Of a stretch of DNA of 64,000 nt, positions 35,950-45,321 are shown piece by piece. The notes under the pieces were generated by a model. It was given only the letters and a program-made list of their open reading frames with translations. It did no database searches and was not told the origin of the DNA. Position 1 is the stretch's first letter; every line of letters starts with the position of its first letter. This DNA comes from Acetobacter estunensis (lineage in GTDB: Bacteria; Pseudomonadota; Alphaproteobacteria; Acetobacterales; Acetobacteraceae). The stretch spans positions 1-64,000 of the forward strand of contig NZ_WOTH01000016.1 of assembly GCF_011516945.1 (NCBI RefSeq), read 5' to 3'. The position numbers and the translations under genes were made by a program.

Positions 35950-38117
35950 TTCGCGGCCTCCTTCTCCAGATTGCGGGGAGAAAGCAGGGGAAGGGTGCGG
36001 TAGCGATGACCCTGTGCCGCCGCCATGGCGTTGGCGAGTGCCGGTGCGGCTGCGGCTGTGCCGACTTCCCCGATACCGCCGGGGTCTTCTGAACTCTCCA
36101 TCAAATGCACATCGATCCGGCGCGGAGCCTCGTTCATGCGCATGACGCGCCACGTATTGAAGTTTTTCTGCTCCACCCATCCGTCTTTGAGTGTGATCTC
36201 ACTGTAGAGCGCGGCGCTGAAACCGAAGATCAGGCCGCCTTCGATCTGTGAAATCACCTGATCCGGATTGACGACCTGTCCGCAATCGACCGCGGCTGTG
36301 ACGCGATGAATGATGACGACGTTGTTCTCGGGCATTTCGATCTCGGCGACGGTTGCCATGTAGGAGCCGAAAGCGAACTGGAGCGCTACACCACGCGCTC
36401 GCCCTTGAGGCAGGGGCGTGTTCCAGCCTGCCTCTTTCGCGACACGGTCCAGTACGGCCAGTGCGCGCGGGTTGTCCTTCACCATCTCGCGGCGATAAGC
36501 TACGGGATCGACACCCGCGCGTCCTGCCAGTTCGTCGATGAAGCCTTCCACAACGAACAGCCCGCGCGTGCCGCCCACGCCGCGCCACCATGCGGTGATG
36601 ACGCCCGGAGCCTCCCGACGGGCAAATTCGAGACGATACGCCGGGTAATTGTAAGGAGTGATGAGCGTGCCGACCGAAAGATCCTCATCGTAACCTTCCT
36701 TGGTCAGTTCTGGCGGATCCCAGCGCGCCACTACGGCGGGGCCGACCACGCGATGCGTCATGGCCGTGACGTGGCCTTTCTCGTCCAGCCCCGCCGTTAC
36801 TTCGTCCACATAAGCCGGGCGGTAGCGATCGCGGGTGATGTCTTCCTCGCGGCTCCAGACGATCTTGAGTGGATAGGGCACCTGTTTTGCGAACTGAACG
36901 CATTGCGTGATGTATTCGTGTTCCAGCCGTCGCCCGAACCCGCCCCCGATATACTGGCTGTGAACCGCGATCTTTTCCTTGGGCAGCCCTGTGATTTCCG
37001 CAGCAGTGTCGCGTGCGCGATCCGCAACCTGTGTGCCGGTCCATACGTCGCAGCCATCGGGTCGTACGTGAGCGGTGCAGTTGATCGGCTCCATTGTGGA
37101 GTGAGCGAGAAGCGGTTGTTGATAAACCGCGCTGTAATGAGCGTGAGATTTTGCGATGATGGCTGGCGCATCGCCCTTGGAGGTGGGGACAATGGCTGGC
37201 CCTTTGAGGCCGTCGTGCAACTGGTCATAGACAGTCTGGGTCGTGACCTTGGCGTTCTCGCCTTCGTTCCATTCCGGGTGAAGGGCCATCAGTCCCTTAT
37301 GGGCTGCCCAGTAATGATCTCCCACGACACATACGGCGTCTTTCGCATCCGTGACCAGAACGGCCACGACACCTGGCACGGCCATGGCCGCATCGCGGTT
37401 GAAGTCTTTCAGAGTGCCGCCGATGACAGGGGACGCCGCGACCGTGCCGATTTTCTGGCCGGGGATCTGCACATCGATGCCGAAGACCGCGCGTCCCTCC
37501 ACCTTCACGACGCTGTCGAGCCGATGCTGGGGCTTGCCGATCAGGCGATACTGGGCCGCGCTCTTGAGTTGCGGCTCCTTGGGAAGCGGCAATTTGGCGG
37601 CGTCCGAGGCCACGGCGCCGAACGTCAGTCGCAGCCCGGAAAGATGTCGAATGGTGCCGGATTCGACCGTGCAGCTTTCCGGTTTCGCGTTCCAGCGTTT
37701 CGCGGCGGCCTGCACCAGCACGGTTCGGGCGGCAGCTCCGGCTTCGCGCAGCGGTTTCCATTCCGTCATGATGGACATGGAGCCGCCGGTAATCTCTGCT
37801 CCTCCGCCGGGAGGGGCGGCTTCCATCTCGATCTGGTTGAGATCGACACCCAGTTCCTCGGCGATCAGCATGACCGAGGAGGTGTAGATGCCTTGTCCCA
37901 TCTCGATATTGGGCAAAATAAGCGTGATACGGTTGTCAGGGGTGATGCGGATATAGGCGTTTGGTGCGAAGGGGGCTGTGCTGTCTTCCACGAGCATCCC
38001 GGCATCGGCACGGAGGCCTTTGACTGGCCAGAGCGTGGCCAACAGAAGACCGCCACCGCCAAGGAGAAGACCGCGTCGTCCTGTGTGTGGCCCACGGTTG
38101 GGTGCGTTTTGCGTCAT
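35946..38117 (-). CDS. aldH: Molybdopterin subunit of membrane aldehyde dehydrogenase
   Basis: 723 residues, xanthine-oxidase family (isoquinoline oxidoreductase type), with a Tat-like leader ([19 protein letters not shown]). Seen: [44 protein letters not shown], and the catalytic Glu in [10 protein letters not shown] near the end. It oxidises aldehydes (acetaldehyde; possibly formaldehyde from amine oxidation) to acids in the periplasm. ATG 38117 overlaps the aldG stop. The cofactor in this family is molybdopterin cytosine dinucleotide, which links it to the mocA/xdhC-like genes at 46597-48317. Confidence 0.9.
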   Translation of the reverse strand: MTQNAPNRGPHTGRRGLLLGGGGLLLATLWPVKGLRADAGMLVEDSTAPFAPNAYIRITPDNRITLILPNIEMGQGIYTSSVMLIAEELGVDLNQIEMEAAPPGGGAEITGGSMSIMTEWKPLREAGAAARTVLVQAAAKRWNAKPESCTVESGTIRHLSGLRLTFGAVASDAAKLPLPKEPQLKSAAQYRLIGKPQHRLDSVVKVEGRAVFGIDVQIPGQKIGTVAASPVIGGTLKDFNRDAAMAVPGVVAVLVTDAKDAVCVVGDHYWAAHKGLMALHPEWNEGENAKVTTQTVYDQLHDGLKGPAIVPTSKGDAPAIIAKSHAHYSAVYQQPLLAHSTMEPINCTAHVRPDGCDVWTGTQVADRARDTAAEITGLPKEKIAVHSQYIGGGFGRRLEHEYITQCVQFAKQVPYPLKIVWSREEDITRDRYRPAYVDEVTAGLDEKGHVTAMTHRVVGPAVVARWDPPELTKEGYDEDLSVGTLITPYNYPAYRLEFARREAPGVITAWWRGVGGTRGLFVVEGFIDELAGRAGVDPVAYRREMVKDNPRALAVLDRVAKEAGWNTPLPQGRARGVALQFAFGSYMATVAEIEMPENNVVIIHRVTAAVDCGQVVNPDQVISQIEGGLIFGFSAALYSEITLKDGWVEQKNFNTWRVMRMNEAPRRIDVHLMESSEDPGGIGEVGTAAAAPALANAMAAAQGHRYRTLPLLSPRNLEKEAAK

Positions 38118-38575
38118 GCCACATCTCCCGCCGCCTGATGGATGGCCTTGCGGATGCGCATATAGGTGCCGCAGCGGCACATGTTGCCGGACATGGCGCT
38201 GTCGATCTGCTCGTCACTCGGGTTGGGCGTGGAGCGGATAAGCCCGACTGCCGCCATGATCTGTCCGGGTTGGCAGTAGCCGCATTGCACGACATCGAGA
38301 TCGATCCACGCTTTCTTCACGGCGTGGACGACGGGATCGGCCTCATCCAGAGCCTCGATGGTGGTGACGGCACGGTTGCCGATTTCCCCCACGGGCAGCA
38401 CGCAGGCTCGTACGGGACGGTTGTCCAAATGCACGGTACAGACGCCGCACTGCGCGATGCCGCAGCCGAACTTGGTGCCGTTCAGGCCAAGCACATCCCG
38501 CAGGACCCACAGCAAGGGGGTGTCCGGCTCGACATCCACCGTGTGCGTCTGTCCATTCACGCGAAGTGTCAGCAT
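38114..38575 (-). CDS. aldG: [2Fe-2S] subunit of membrane aldehyde dehydrogenase
   Basis: 153 residues. Two [2Fe-2S] clusters: plant-type site [10 protein letters not shown] plus the Cys in VRACVLP, and the second site [10 protein letters not shown] with [13 protein letters not shown] 38575 follows GAGGGAGCC; an upstream ATG (38614) lacks this. First gene of aldGHF. No signal peptide, so it is expected to be exported by Tat as a complex with AldH. Confidence 0.92.
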   Translation of the reverse strand: MLTLRVNGQTHTVDVEPDTPLLWVLRDVLGLNGTKFGCGIAQCGVCTVHLDNRPVRACVLPVGEIGNRAVTTIEALDEADPVVHAVKKAWIDLDVVQCGYCQPGQIMAAVGLIRSTPNPSDEQIDSAMSGNMCRCGTYMRIRKAIHQAAGDVA

Positions 38576-38740
38576 GAAGGCTCCCTCGAATTTCTCGTTT
38601 CGTAATGAAATCATTACATGCGGGAAACGCGGGAGGAAGGAAGAAGATGCGTTTTTTCAGAAAAAACAAAGCATCTTCTGTATATGAAGAAATATAGATG
38701 CGATGCTTTTGAGGCTGACGAAAGAAAATCCGTATCAGAA

Positions 38741-38768
38741 CACCGTCATCACATGTGTGACGACGGTG
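38741..38768 (-). terminator. Probable terminator after petA
   Basis: The inverted repeat CACCGTC (38741-38747)/GACGGTG (38762-38768), with a partly self-complementary centre, lies 10 bases past the petA stop. On the minus strand it is followed by TTCTGATACGGATTTTCTTTC. Likely ends the petBCA transcript before aldG. Confidence 0.5.
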
Positions 38769-38777
38769 AGCCTGATG

Positions 38778-39398
38778 TCAGATCTGCACGATGGAGGAGA
38801 AGTCGAAAAACTTGCCCTGCGGGTTCTCACCCAGTCGCAGCGTTGTCACGCTGGTCATGACGTGCGGCGGCACCGGCAGGTTATAAGGGGCGGGCACACC
38901 TTTTCGCACCCGTCCGGCCAGATCGAATTTCGAGCCATGGCAGGGGCAGTTATAGCGGCCGCCATTCGGGCCTCCCGTTGCGGCTTCATAGGCTGGTACG
39001 CAACCCAGATGCGTACAGACCCCGACATAGACCCCATATTCGGGCACCAGAGACCGGTGCCAGTTGCGGGCATAATCGGGCTGCTGGACGATGCTGGAAT
39101 CCGGATCGCGCAGATCGGCAATCAGCTTCGTGTCCTGTAACGCTTTCAGGTCTTCAGGAGTGCGGCGCAGGATGAACACGGGCTTACCCTGCCACACGGC
39201 GGTCATCTGCTGGCCGGGGGCAAGTTTGGAGATGTCCACATCGACCGGCAGATGGGCGGACACGCTGTCTTGCGGCTCCAGACTTTGCACGAAGGGCACG
39301 GCGCAGGCGCAGGCACCCGCCGCCACGCCTGTCGTGGTGACAAGACCGAGGAAATCGCGGCGGCCGGGTTCAGGGGTGTCGGTGGTGTCTTGGCTCAT
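38778..39398 (-). CDS. petA: Rieske iron-sulfur subunit of the bc1 complex
   Basis: 206 residues. N-terminal twin-arginine-like anchor (GRRDFLGLVTTTGVAAGACA, Tat-type SDPxGRRDFL pattern). Cluster ligands Cys128/His130 in CTHLGCVP and the second pair in CPCHGSKFD. Transfers electrons from ubiquinol to cytochrome c1. Third gene of the operon, 13 bases after petC. Confidence 0.95.
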   Translation of the reverse strand: MSQDTTDTPEPGRRDFLGLVTTTGVAAGACACAVPFVQSLEPQDSVSAHLPVDVDISKLAPGQQMTAVWQGKPVFILRRTPEDLKALQDTKLIADLRDPDSSIVQQPDYARNWHRSLVPEYGVYVGVCTHLGCVPAYEAATGGPNGGRYNCPCHGSKFDLAGRVRKGVPAPYNLPVPPHVMTSVTTLRLGENPQGKFFDFSSIVQI

Positions 39399-39411
39399 GA
39401 TTCGCCCGTTC

Positions 39412-40191
39412 TCACTGTGCCTTCGCGCGTTTCCAGGTCTTCAGCTTCCAGGCAATCGCGAGGCCGAGAAGGAAGAGAAGATAGAGCACCGTCGAGACGC
39501 CGATCCGGTGCCGCTCGTTGCGATGTGGGTCCGACGCCCAGACGAGGAAGGTCGTCACGTCGCGGGCCTGCTGTTCCACGGTCGCCGGTGTGCCGTCGGG
39601 ATACTGAATCATCCCGTTCATCAGCGGCGGCGGCATGCCGATCAGATGCCCGTCCACCCAGTCGTTGTAGAGCTTGCCCGGCACCATGGGCGCGCCAGCC
39701 GGAGGCGGCATCTTGTAGCCGGTCAGGAATGCATAGAGCCAGTCCGCACCATGGGGCTGGATGGCCGCCAGCCGTGACTGGTCAGGCGGTGCAACCCCTC
39801 CCATCACGGCTGCCGCTGCGGCATCGCTGGGGAAGGGCGAGCGGAAATGATCGTCCGGCAGACCGGGACGCATGGTTGGCTGGCCTGTCACGTCCGGCGG
39901 CCCGGCAATCATCTTGGAATGCGCCAGATCGGTGATGGCCTGCTGGGTCATCCCGATGCCGCGCAGGTCGTTGTAGGTCAGGCTTTTCATGCCGTGGCAG
40001 GTCGAGCAAATGCGGTCATAAACCATGAAGCCGCGCTGTAGGCTGCCCTGATCGAACCGGCCCAGAGGTCCATCGAAACTCCACGTTTGCTGTGGCGGCA
40101 CAAGAGATTCAGGAATGGCGGCCTGCGCCGAAACGCTTGCCGCAGCCAGTCCGGCGACGACCAGCAGGGTGCTGTGGGGGCGCGCCATCAT
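39412..40191 (-). CDS. petC: Cytochrome c1 subunit of the bc1 complex
   Basis: 259 residues from ATG 40191, which overlaps the petB stop; the open frame extends 119 codons further up inside petB and is not used. Leader ends near SAQAAIP. Haem site CSTCH (residues 62-66), and C-terminal membrane anchor VLYLLFLLGLAIAWKLKTWK. Also visible is HLIGMPPPL, near the axial methionine. Confidence 0.93.
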   Translation of the reverse strand: MMARPHSTLLVVAGLAAASVSAQAAIPESLVPPQQTWSFDGPLGRFDQGSLQRGFMVYDRICSTCHGMKSLTYNDLRGIGMTQQAITDLAHSKMIAGPPDVTGQPTMRPGLPDDHFRSPFPSDAAAAAVMGGVAPPDQSRLAAIQPHGADWLYAFLTGYKMPPPAGAPMVPGKLYNDWVDGHLIGMPPPLMNGMIQYPDGTPATVEQQARDVTTFLVWASDPHRNERHRIGVSTVLYLLFLLGLAIAWKLKTWKRAKAQ

Positions 40192-41432
40192 GCGTCTCCT
40201 TGTGTCGCGGCCGCGATGGAGGAGGGCAGCGGGCGTGTCTTTTCGATACGTGACGCGAGTGGCAGCAGCACGAGGAAATAGGCAAAATAGTAAAGCCCAG
40301 CCAGCCGTCCGACGAGCATCCAGCCGCCTTCGGCATGGTGCTTGCCTGCCGCAGCCAGCAGTACGAAGGCCGCCACCAGACCGAACAGACCCACGCGGCA
40401 GATGGGCCGGAAACGCGCCGAGCGTACGGGCGAACGGTCCAGCCAGGGAAGCGCGAACAGCACGAGCAGAGACGCAGCCGAGACTACGAGGCCGCCGAAC
40501 TTGGACGGCACGGATTGCAGCAACCCGTAATAGGGAAGGAAGTACCACTCAGGCTCAATGTCGGCGGGTGTGTGCATCGGGTCGGCCGGGGCGTAATTCG
40601 CCGCTTCCGTCAGAATGCCCGGCCAGAAGAACATCAACGCCGAGAACACCAGTGCAAAAACCAGCAGGCCAACCAGATCCTTGGTTGTGTAATAGGGGTG
40701 GAAGGTCAGTGTGTCCTTTTTCGTTTTCGGCTCGATTCCCAGCGGATTGTTGGAGCCGCTGAAATGCACGGCGGCGACATGCAGTCCCACCACGGCCACC
40801 ACGAGAAAAGCCAGAAGGAAGTGCAGGACGAAGAAGCGGTGCAGGAAGACATCGCCCAGATGATCACTGCCGGTCAGGACGTGCTCCAACGTGGCACCGA
40901 TCAGCGGCACGGCGCCGACGGCCTTGGTGATTACGTCCGCGCCCCAATAGGACATCTGGCCCCATGGCAGCATATAGCCTGCGAAAGCCGTCGCCATGAC
41001 CATGACCAGCAGGATGAGGCCGGTTAGCCACAGAATCTCCCGCGGCGCTTTGTAGGAGCCGTAATACAGGCCACGGAACAGGTGGATGTAGAGGGCCGCG
41101 AGGAAGAGATTCGCGCCGGTCATGTGCATGGCCCGCAGGAGCCAGCCACCCGAAAGCTGCCGGTCGATGGCCTCGACAGAGGCGAACGCGCCGGCGCTGG
41201 TGGGGGTGTAGTTCATGGCCAGAAACGTGCCGGTTGCCAGCATGAGCAGCAGCACGACGGTCAGAATCGCGCCGAAGTTCCACAGCCAGTTCAGATTCCG
41301 GGGCATGCGGAAATCGATGTATTCTGCGCGGAAAGCGGAGACGACCGGCAGCCTGCGGTCGATCCATCCTGTCAGACCGGATCCGGTCGATGCGGGCGTT
41401 GAACATTCGCCCGTGTTGTCGGGCGTTTTCAT
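40188..41432 (-). CDS. petB: Cytochrome b subunit of the bc1 complex
   Basis: 414 residues, eight hydrophobic segments. Haem ligands in AMHMTGANLFLAALYIHLF and VLHFLLAFLVVAVVGLHV; Qo-site motif PEWYFLPYYG. First gene of the operon, giving the order b-c1-Rieske. It receives electrons from ubiquinol made by the membrane dehydrogenases encoded nearby. Confidence 0.95.
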   Translation of the reverse strand: MKTPDNTGECSTPASTGSGLTGWIDRRLPVVSAFRAEYIDFRMPRNLNWLWNFGAILTVVLLLMLATGTFLAMNYTPTSAGAFASVEAIDRQLSGGWLLRAMHMTGANLFLAALYIHLFRGLYYGSYKAPREILWLTGLILLVMVMATAFAGYMLPWGQMSYWGADVITKAVGAVPLIGATLEHVLTGSDHLGDVFLHRFFVLHFLLAFLVVAVVGLHVAAVHFSGSNNPLGIEPKTKKDTLTFHPYYTTKDLVGLLVFALVFSALMFFWPGILTEAANYAPADPMHTPADIEPEWYFLPYYGLLQSVPSKFGGLVVSAASLLVLFALPWLDRSPVRSARFRPICRVGLFGLVAAFVLLAAAGKHHAEGGWMLVGRLAGLYYFAYFLVLLPLASRIEKTRPLPSSIAAATQGDA

Positions 41433-41552
41433 GCGGGAAATCCAGGTTGCACGTGTCGTTCCGGTTCAAATCGATGACCGGCGCAACCTATCATGTTGTT
41501 TCGGACATGACACGTATCTGTGTGCTTTCATGTCCGTGGTCGCACGAAGAGT

Positions 41553-42527
41553 TCAGTCCTCGCGGCAGGGATGGCTTCCCAGACGGTCCACGATGGCAAG
41601 TTGCACGGTCTGGCGTGTTTCATCCACGCTGATGAACACATGCATCCGGGCGCGACGCTCGATTTCCACCGCCTCGGGGCAGGCGTTCGATCCGCAACAG
41701 CCGGTTTCACGCATGAGATCGCGCACGGTCAGGCGGGATTGCACGGCTTGGCGCGCCACCCGGAAAGCAAGGCTATTGATGATCGCTTCTCCTTCCAGTC
41801 GGCCATGGGCGCTGCGATGTTGCAGAAGCTCGGCGCTGGCTTCGCGGTAAAGCGCGAAGATGTGACGTTCACAGCAGGCGTGGAAATGCCGTTGGTGCCA
41901 TGATCGGGCACGTTCATGTTCGGCTTGGGCGAGTGAGGCATCGCGCGCGGCTTCGCGGTCTCCGGCATTACGGGCGCGCAGTGTCCGGGCCGCCAGCCAA
42001 GCTTCGGCAAAATCCGGCCAGGACGCTTCTTCCCATGTCGGGGCGCAGCCCCTCAGGGCGTGGGCGAGACGGAAGCGTCTTTGGCCATCCACGCCGTAGA
42101 GGATTTCGGCCATTCGGGGTTCGGGATCGTGTCCGAGGATCAGGATGGTGCGGGCGTCACCTCCATGCAGATGGCGTTGGAGCGTGAACAGGTCATAGAA
42201 GGTGTCGTCTTCTATGGAGCGTTCGGTGTGCGCGCGCACATGCGCGAGAAAGCGCGGAGCCTGTATTTCCAGGGTGCTGCGTGGACAGAAATCGAAGTTC
42301 CACCACCGTGACATTTTCACGAGATGAAAGGCGAGGGCATCGCGCAGATGGAACAGGGCTTCAGGGCGCTCGCCATGTTCGCACAGGAACTGCACGTCGC
42401 GGAAGCGTGTGACGAGGCGGTTGATCTGTCCGATGAAGGGGCGGGAGAGATCGAGATAGGAAAGAAGCTGCTCCGGACGGGAGCGCTCCAGATGCCATTC
42501 GGTGGTGAATTCCGTTGTCGTGTTCAT
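41553..42527 (-). CDS. Fur-box-controlled cytoplasmic protein of unknown function
   Basis: 324 residues from ATG 42527, with AGGAG twelve bases upstream. No signal peptide or membrane helix. Rich in His, Trp and Arg (WHLERSRPEQLLSYLDLSR; SWHQRHFHACCERHIFALYR). A Cys-rich motif, GCCGSNACPEA, lies near the C-terminus, and another Cys pair sits in HACCERH. I do not recognise a family. A Fur-like site 50 bases upstream suggests synthesis under iron limitation, so an iron-handling or siderophore-related role is possible. The cysteines could bind an iron-sulfur cluster or metal. Confidence 0.7.
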   Translation of the reverse strand: MNTTTEFTTEWHLERSRPEQLLSYLDLSRPFIGQINRLVTRFRDVQFLCEHGERPEALFHLRDALAFHLVKMSRWWNFDFCPRSTLEIQAPRFLAHVRAHTERSIEDDTFYDLFTLQRHLHGGDARTILILGHDPEPRMAEILYGVDGQRRFRLAHALRGCAPTWEEASWPDFAEAWLAARTLRARNAGDREAARDASLAQAEHERARSWHQRHFHACCERHIFALYREASAELLQHRSAHGRLEGEAIINSLAFRVARQAVQSRLTVRDLMRETGCCGSNACPEAVEIERRARMHVFISVDETRQTVQLAIVDRLGSHPCRED

Positions 42528-42575
42528 GACGGGTGAACTCCTGACGCGGCGGGATAGGTTCACCATATTGCAAAT

Positions 42576-42595
42576 GATAATCGTTATCAATTATC
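42576..42595 (-). promoter_or_regulatory. Fur-box-like operator
   Basis: GATAATCGTTATCAATTATC: three overlapping hexamer half-sites (GATAAT, GTTATC, ATTATC) in the arrangement of a classical Fur box. A 7-1-7 palindrome, TGATAAT-C-GTTATCA, with one mismatch starts at 42575. It lies 48 bases upstream of the gene starting at 42527. Confidence 0.75.
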
Positions 42596-42627
42596 ATCCG
42601 CGTAATTGCTGTCATGCGGGCAAAAGA

Positions 42628-42660
42628 AAAGCCCGTCGGGCACGAGGCCGGACGGGCTTT
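42628..42660 (-). terminator. Factor-independent terminator of the CHAP gene
   Basis: Stem AAAGCCCGTC/GACGGGCTTT (10 bp) with a short loop, followed on the minus strand by TTTTCTTTTG. It lies 30 bases beyond the stop of the CHAP-domain gene and just upstream of the Fur-box promoter. Confidence 0.85.
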
Positions 42661-42689
42661 GGAACAGAGCGGGAAAGAAAGGCGCTGTT

Positions 42690-43451
42690 TTAGCTGTGCC
42701 GGGCATGCTTCCGGAAATGCGCATGACGGCGGGAAATGACAGCGCGAGGAGCGGGGGCGCGATACCCTTCTTCGAGTGTGCCGACCGCCTCGGAAGCTTC
42801 GGCCACCTGCTGAAGACCGGGGTCCATTTCGAACCGCTCTGCGGAGGCGGTCATAACCGGAGATGCGCCTTCGCTACGCGGATAAATGAAGCCGAATGTC
42901 GGGTAGATCGATCCGAACGTGCCGTTACGTCCGTTCAGTTCCACCCGAACGGCGGACCAGTCGTTTTCGGGGGAGACATCCACCACGCGTACATTGCGAC
43001 TGATGCCGTTCTGGGCCCAGTGCGACTGATCGATGAGGATCACACGGTCGTTGACGCGCCCCGTGACGACTGCGACATGTCCGAGCGGCATGCGACGAAT
43101 GGGCCGGAAATTGAGCACGCTTCCGACTTCCGGTGCGGCGCCACGGGCGTAGCGCCCGGCGGCATTGTGCCACCAGTCACGAGCGTTGCCGTGCAGATCG
43201 ACAGCGGACTCGGCCTGCGCAAACGCCACGCACTGAATCACATGACCGGAGGAATGAATGCGGCCCCAGTGGCGGTGCGCACTGCGGGACGACGCGACAT
43301 TGAAAGAAACGGAATGCAGATGACCATGCGCGACTTTGTGCGCGTGACGAACGCGGGCTTCGCCGGGCGTGGAATGAAGGAAGTTCGCGGCAGTCATGGT
43401 GACGGTCGCCATCATGAGGTGACGGACGCGCAACTTCCTCTTGTCGTTCAT
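42690..43451 (-). CDS. Secreted CHAP-domain cell-wall hydrolase
   Basis: 253 residues from ATG 43451; the longer open frame has no leader. Export signal in the first 33 residues (ATVTMTAANFLHSTPGEA), His-rich linker, then a CHAP domain: catalytic Cys74 in QCVAFAQAESAVD, GNARDWWHNA, and catalytic His125 in PLGHVAVVTG. CHAP enzymes cut peptide or amide bonds of peptidoglycan. The C-terminal 55 residues are a low-complexity Ala/Arg/His tail. Possibly a cell-separation enzyme. Confidence 0.85.
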   Translation of the reverse strand: MNDKRKLRVRHLMMATVTMTAANFLHSTPGEARVRHAHKVAHGHLHSVSFNVASSRSAHRHWGRIHSSGHVIQCVAFAQAESAVDLHGNARDWWHNAAGRYARGAAPEVGSVLNFRPIRRMPLGHVAVVTGRVNDRVILIDQSHWAQNGISRNVRVVDVSPENDWSAVRVELNGRNGTFGSIYPTFGFIYPRSEGASPVMTASAERFEMDPGLQQVAEASEAVGTLEEGYRAPAPRAVISRRHAHFRKHARHS

Positions 43452-43710
43452 CTTTCTGTAGTCCTGCCTTTTTCTTGCGGTTCTTGGGTAGCAAGCCCCA
43501 TTCGGGGCTGACAAGGGCGTGAGGGAGACTGATTGTGCCCAAGGACGATATTGATACAGGCGCCTGTCTGAGTGAGTGTGAAATAGGAATATAATCCTAT
43601 AACAATGAAGGCATCTAAACATTCCGCAATGTCATGGGGGACATGAACGCAGGGTATTTCTCTTCACGCACACGCTACTCCGTCAAGATATGCGTGTACC
43701 GATTCGGTAT

Positions 43711-44685
43711 TCAGACGGTTCGCTGCATGCGGTCGAGGAACCACTGTGAAAACGTGGCAAGACCACTTTCCAGATCGGTGGATGGCTGCCAGCCGGTGAG
43801 ATCACGAATGCGGTCGATGGACGCCCACGTATATTCCACGTCGGCTGAAGGACGAGGCGTCAGACGGATATTCGCCTTGCGGCCCAACTGACGTTCCAGA
43901 ATGCTGACCAGCCGCGTGACAGGTTCAGGAGCGTTATTGCCAATGTTGAGGAGCTGCGCCCCATCTTTGGGAGGATGGTCCATGACCTGCACCACGGCCT
44001 CCACCACATCGTCCACATGCGTGAAGTCGCGCGCGAGATCGGTACCTTCATAGAGCGTCACCGGTTCTCCGGCGAAAATGGCGCGCGCGAACTTGTAATA
44101 GGCCATGTCGGGACGCCCCCATGGTCCATAGACCGTGAAGAAACGCAGCCCCGTAACCGGCAATCCGTGCAGGTGATGATGACATTCGGCCATCAGTTCA
44201 CCCGTTCTCTTGGTGACGGCATAGAACGAGCCCGGGCGGTCCACCCGATCGGTTTCACGGAACGGGAGCGCCGCATTGCGTCCATACACAGAGGACGATG
44301 AGGCATAGACCAGATGGCGCAGGGCGGGCAGATGTCGCGTCAGTTCAAGCACCGCGAGCTGCCCCTGAATGTTGGCGTCGATGAAGGCCGCCGGCACTTT
44401 CATGGAATGGCGCACGCCGGCCTGTGCCGCGAAGTGCAGTACGTTGGTGATGCTGCGTCGCTCATGTGCCGGGATGCAGGCCATCAGATCGTCCTGCGCA
44501 AGATCGATGCGCAGGAAGGAGAAGTTGGCGCTTTCCTGAAGAATGGCCAGCCGGTCCGTTTTCAGCGTCGGGTCGTAATAGGTGTTGAGATTATCGAGCC
44601 CGATCACGCGCTGGCCATTCGCCAGCAGGCGGCGGCACACGCTGAAGCCGATGAATCCGGCCGCACCCGTAACAAGAATGGTCAC
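43711..44685 (-). CDS. NAD-dependent sugar-nucleotide epimerase (UDP-glucuronate epimerase type)
   Basis: 324 residues, extended SDR: NAD site VTGAAGFIGFSVCRRLLANG, catalytic YAVTKRTGE (Tyr-x3-Lys), and SSSSVYGRN. GLRFFTVYGPWGRPDMAYYK and RDFTHVDDVVEAV are characteristic of the UDP-glucuronate 4-epimerase group (CapI/LpsL). Would supply galacturonate or similar for lipopolysaccharide or capsule. No other polysaccharide genes are adjacent. Confidence 0.85.
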   Translation of the reverse strand: MTILVTGAAGFIGFSVCRRLLANGQRVIGLDNLNTYYDPTLKTDRLAILQESANFSFLRIDLAQDDLMACIPAHERRSITNVLHFAAQAGVRHSMKVPAAFIDANIQGQLAVLELTRHLPALRHLVYASSSSVYGRNAALPFRETDRVDRPGSFYAVTKRTGELMAECHHHLHGLPVTGLRFFTVYGPWGRPDMAYYKFARAIFAGEPVTLYEGTDLARDFTHVDDVVEAVVQVMDHPPKDGAQLLNIGNNAPEPVTRLVSILERQLGRKANIRLTPRPSADVEYTWASIDRIRDLTGWQPSTDLESGLATFSQWFLDRMQRTV

Positions 44686-44724
44686 GCGCCGGCTCCATCC
44701 TTGCGATGTGGAACGATCACGTCC

Positions 44725-45279
44725 TCAGCCGGCATGTGGCGTCGGGACGCCAGCGGGAGTGCCATGAGCGGGCGTGTGCGTGAGAGCGGGCGACATCACG
44801 ACATCTCCCACTGTAATGCCGAGTTTCGCTGTCAGGCCGCCTTGCAGTTCCAGCGTGGCCGCGACGGGCCCATGGCTGCTGATCCGCGCAAGACTTTGTG
44901 GAACGGCGTTTTCAGTGATGGATGTGATGCGTCCGTCCGCGCCGATAAACACGATGTCGAGCGATACGAGCGTGTTTTCCATCCACATGTCGCTCTGCTG
45001 CGGCTGATCCCACACAAACAGCATGCCCTGATCTGCGGGGACATTGGTGCGGAACATCTCGCCCACTTCCTGCTCGTGGGGGGTTTTGGCCAGTTCCACC
45101 GTGAAATCGTGTGTGCCGTCGGCGGAGCGGATGCTCAGCTTTTCCTGCGGCAGCGTGGGTTGTGCGGCGGTTGGCGCACCCGATCCATCGGCATGGGCCA
45201 TGGATGAGACGACGGCGGGCATCAGGCCGGTGACGAGCAGGCCGGAGAAAAAGAGTGTGCGGAAGGAATGACGGGTCAC
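44725..45279 (-). CDS. DUF192 secreted protein
   Basis: 184 residues with a signal peptide (to about AHADGSG). DUF192 core: VELAKTPHEQEVGEMFRTNV, GMLFVWDQPQQSDMWMENTL, and AVPQSLARISSHGPVAATLE. Family members are small beta-rich domains of unknown role; the tail is Pro/Thr/His-rich. Sits between the epimerase and the metallo-hydrolase genes on the same strand. Confidence 0.88.
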   Translation of the reverse strand: MTRHSFRTLFFSGLLVTGLMPAVVSSMAHADGSGAPTAAQPTLPQEKLSIRSADGTHDFTVELAKTPHEQEVGEMFRTNVPADQGMLFVWDQPQQSDMWMENTLVSLDIVFIGADGRITSITENAVPQSLARISSHGPVAATLELQGGLTAKLGITVGDVVMSPALTHTPAHGTPAGVPTPHAG

Positions 45280-45321
45280 CGGATCGTATGCCTTATCGAT
45301 AATGGAAGAAAAGAGCGGGCT

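Noticed and set aside
36306-38138. A 610-codon open frame on the plus strand opposite aldH
   Set aside because: It is the antisense shadow of a GC-rich gene with clear xanthine-oxidase-family motifs; the translated product has no domain or leader and is rich in Arg/His/Gly.
38669-38709. AAAGCATC/GATGCTTT inverted repeat near aldG
   Set aside because: An 8-bp stem with a loop of about 26 bases in AT-rich DNA is too weak to call as an operator or terminator.
40192-40548. N-terminal extension of cytochrome c1 in the open frame
   Set aside because: It lies entirely inside petB, is Arg-rich, and precedes a normal signal peptide that begins at 40191.
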